From the NCBI GenBank assembly GCA_025357355.1, contig JANXPK010000203.1, forward strand, positions 1 through 5,655: a DNA stretch of 5,655 nt, given 5' to 3'. Positions within the stretch are counted from its first letter, which is position 1. Every line of letters starts with the position of its first letter. The translations under genes were made by a program, and so were the position numbers. Positions 5,448 through 5,655 of the stretch are shown here, piece after piece. The stretch is from Rhodobacterales bacterium (lineage in GTDB: Bacteria > Pseudomonadota > Alphaproteobacteria > Rhodobacterales > Rhodobacteraceae). The notes beneath the pieces were generated by a model. The model saw nothing but the letters and a program-made list of their open reading frames with translations. It was not told the DNA's origin and searched no databases.

Positions 5448-5465
5448 CCGCCGGGGTATCGGCGG
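5448..5465. repeat. GC-rich inverted repeat in the ilvC leader
   Basis: CCGCCG (5448-5453) and CGGCGG (5460-5465) form perfect arms around six bases, 26 nt upstream of the ilvC ATG and just before its ribosome binding site. It could be a leader hairpin or an operator. No leader peptide rich in Ile/Val/Leu codons is seen, so classical attenuation is not supported. Confidence 0.35.
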
Positions 5466-5466
5466 C

Positions 5467-5494
5467 GTTCTAACGGTTTTGGCGGGCGATGCAA
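5467..5494 (-). promoter_or_regulatory. Candidate ilvC promoter
   Basis: On the minus strand TTGCAT (5494-5489) is 16 nt before TAGAAC (5472-5467), modest matches to -35 and -10. The predicted start near 5460 would give a leader of about 38 nt overlapping the 5448-5465 repeat. Tentative; no other pair in the divergent region looks better. Confidence 0.3.
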
Positions 5495-5533
5495 TGTCCT
5501 CATGGTCGGTTTGGCCGGACGGCGGTGTCGGAT

Positions 5534-5554
5534 TTGAGTATTTGAGCCAAGATG
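5534..5554. repeat. Rhodobacterales-like intergenic motif
   Basis: A short AT-richer stretch reading GAGTATTTGAGCCAAGATGA (from 5536) interrupts the GC-rich divergent region. From memory, very similar GAGTATTT...AAGATGAA strings recur in intergenic regions of many Rhodobacteraceae genomes. Only one copy is in this window, so repetition cannot be shown here. It may act as a promoter-proximal or mRNA-end element. Confidence 0.3.
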
Positions 5555-5590
5555 AATGGGCTAGGGTCAGGGGAGATCAGGGAGGTCACG

Positions 5591-5655
5591 ATGAAATTGC
5601 CGCATGAAGAGGTTGACGAAGGCGGATTGCAGGAATTTTCGGTGGTGTTCACCGA
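5591..5655 (+). CDS. Start of a plus-strand gene, possibly a class V aminotransferase (3' end outside the window)
   Basis: An ATG at 5591 with a strong GGAGG 5 nt upstream (5581-5585) opens a frame that runs off the right edge after 21 codons. The visible peptide begins MKLPHEEVDEGGLQEFSVVF. The segment ending in FSVVFT resembles, from memory, the N-terminus of class V PLP-dependent aminotransferases (serine-pyruvate / alanine-glyoxylate type) of Rhodobacteraceae. No catalytic lysine or PLP-binding region is in view, so the product is a guess. The gene diverges from ilvC and shares a 168-nt intergenic region with it. That it is a real gene is well supported by the ribosome binding site and position; its function is not. 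Confidence 0.6.
   Translation, partial: MKLPHEEVDEGGLQEFSVVFT

Noticed and set aside
4388..5473. A 361-codon plus-strand open frame opposite ilvC
   Set aside because: It is fully antisense to a complete, motif-verified ilvC. The long frame is a by-product of GC-rich codon use, and it resembles no protein I know.
5423..5503. N-terminal extension of IlvC by 27 codons, or a leader peptide
   Set aside because: The extension is Arg/Pro-rich with no branched-chain codon run, and the ATG at 5422 has an ideal ribosome binding site and the normal class I N-terminus.

Overview
The window is chromosomal DNA of an alphaproteobacterium, most likely of the Rhodobacterales (Rhodobacteraceae). The evidence is high G+C with strongly G/C-ending codons, a folP-glmM pair joined by an ATGA stop/start overlap, a class I (short) ketol-acid reductoisomerase of alphaproteobacterial type, and a full TTAA-N7-TTAAC site of the kind bound by the alphaproteobacterial regulator CtrA. 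The assignment rests on protein and motif recognition only; no search was run. I see no rRNA, tRNA, CRISPR array, insertion sequence or phage gene.

Layout. (1) Positions 2-1773, plus strand: the 3' part of folP (dihydropteroate synthase, folate synthesis) overlaps glmM (phosphoglucosamine mutase, UDP-GlcNAc and cell-wall synthesis). (2) Positions 1774-1883: a short convergent gap with a weak terminator-like hairpin, a perfect AT-rich inverted repeat and the CtrA-type box. (3) Positions 1884-3536, minus strand: a probable three-gene unit read from right to left. It holds a secreted PepSY-domain protein, a cytochrome b561-type diheme membrane protein that overlaps it by 23 nt, and an unrecognised membrane protein. 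(4) Positions 3537-3815: a 279-nt leader/promoter region with a candidate promoter, a perfect 14-bp palindrome near the predicted start point, and a strong hairpin that probably ends the next gene. (5) Positions 3816-4244, minus: a stand-alone SnoaL/NTF2-like small protein. (6) Positions 4350-4371: a textbook intrinsic terminator for ilvC. (7) Positions 4400-5422, minus: complete ilvC (branched-chain amino acid synthesis). (8) Positions 5423-5590: a divergent promoter region, followed from 5591 by the first 21 codons of a plus-strand gene that may be a class V aminotransferase.

Functionally these are housekeeping biosynthesis genes (folate, amino sugar, isoleucine/valine) around a small respiratory or redox membrane module (PepSY plus cytochrome b561). 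I find no clearly new multi-gene system. The items most worth a second look are the CtrA-type site stranded between two convergent gene ends, the unrecognised membrane protein attached to the PepSY/b561 pair, and the palindrome-rich leader of that unit.
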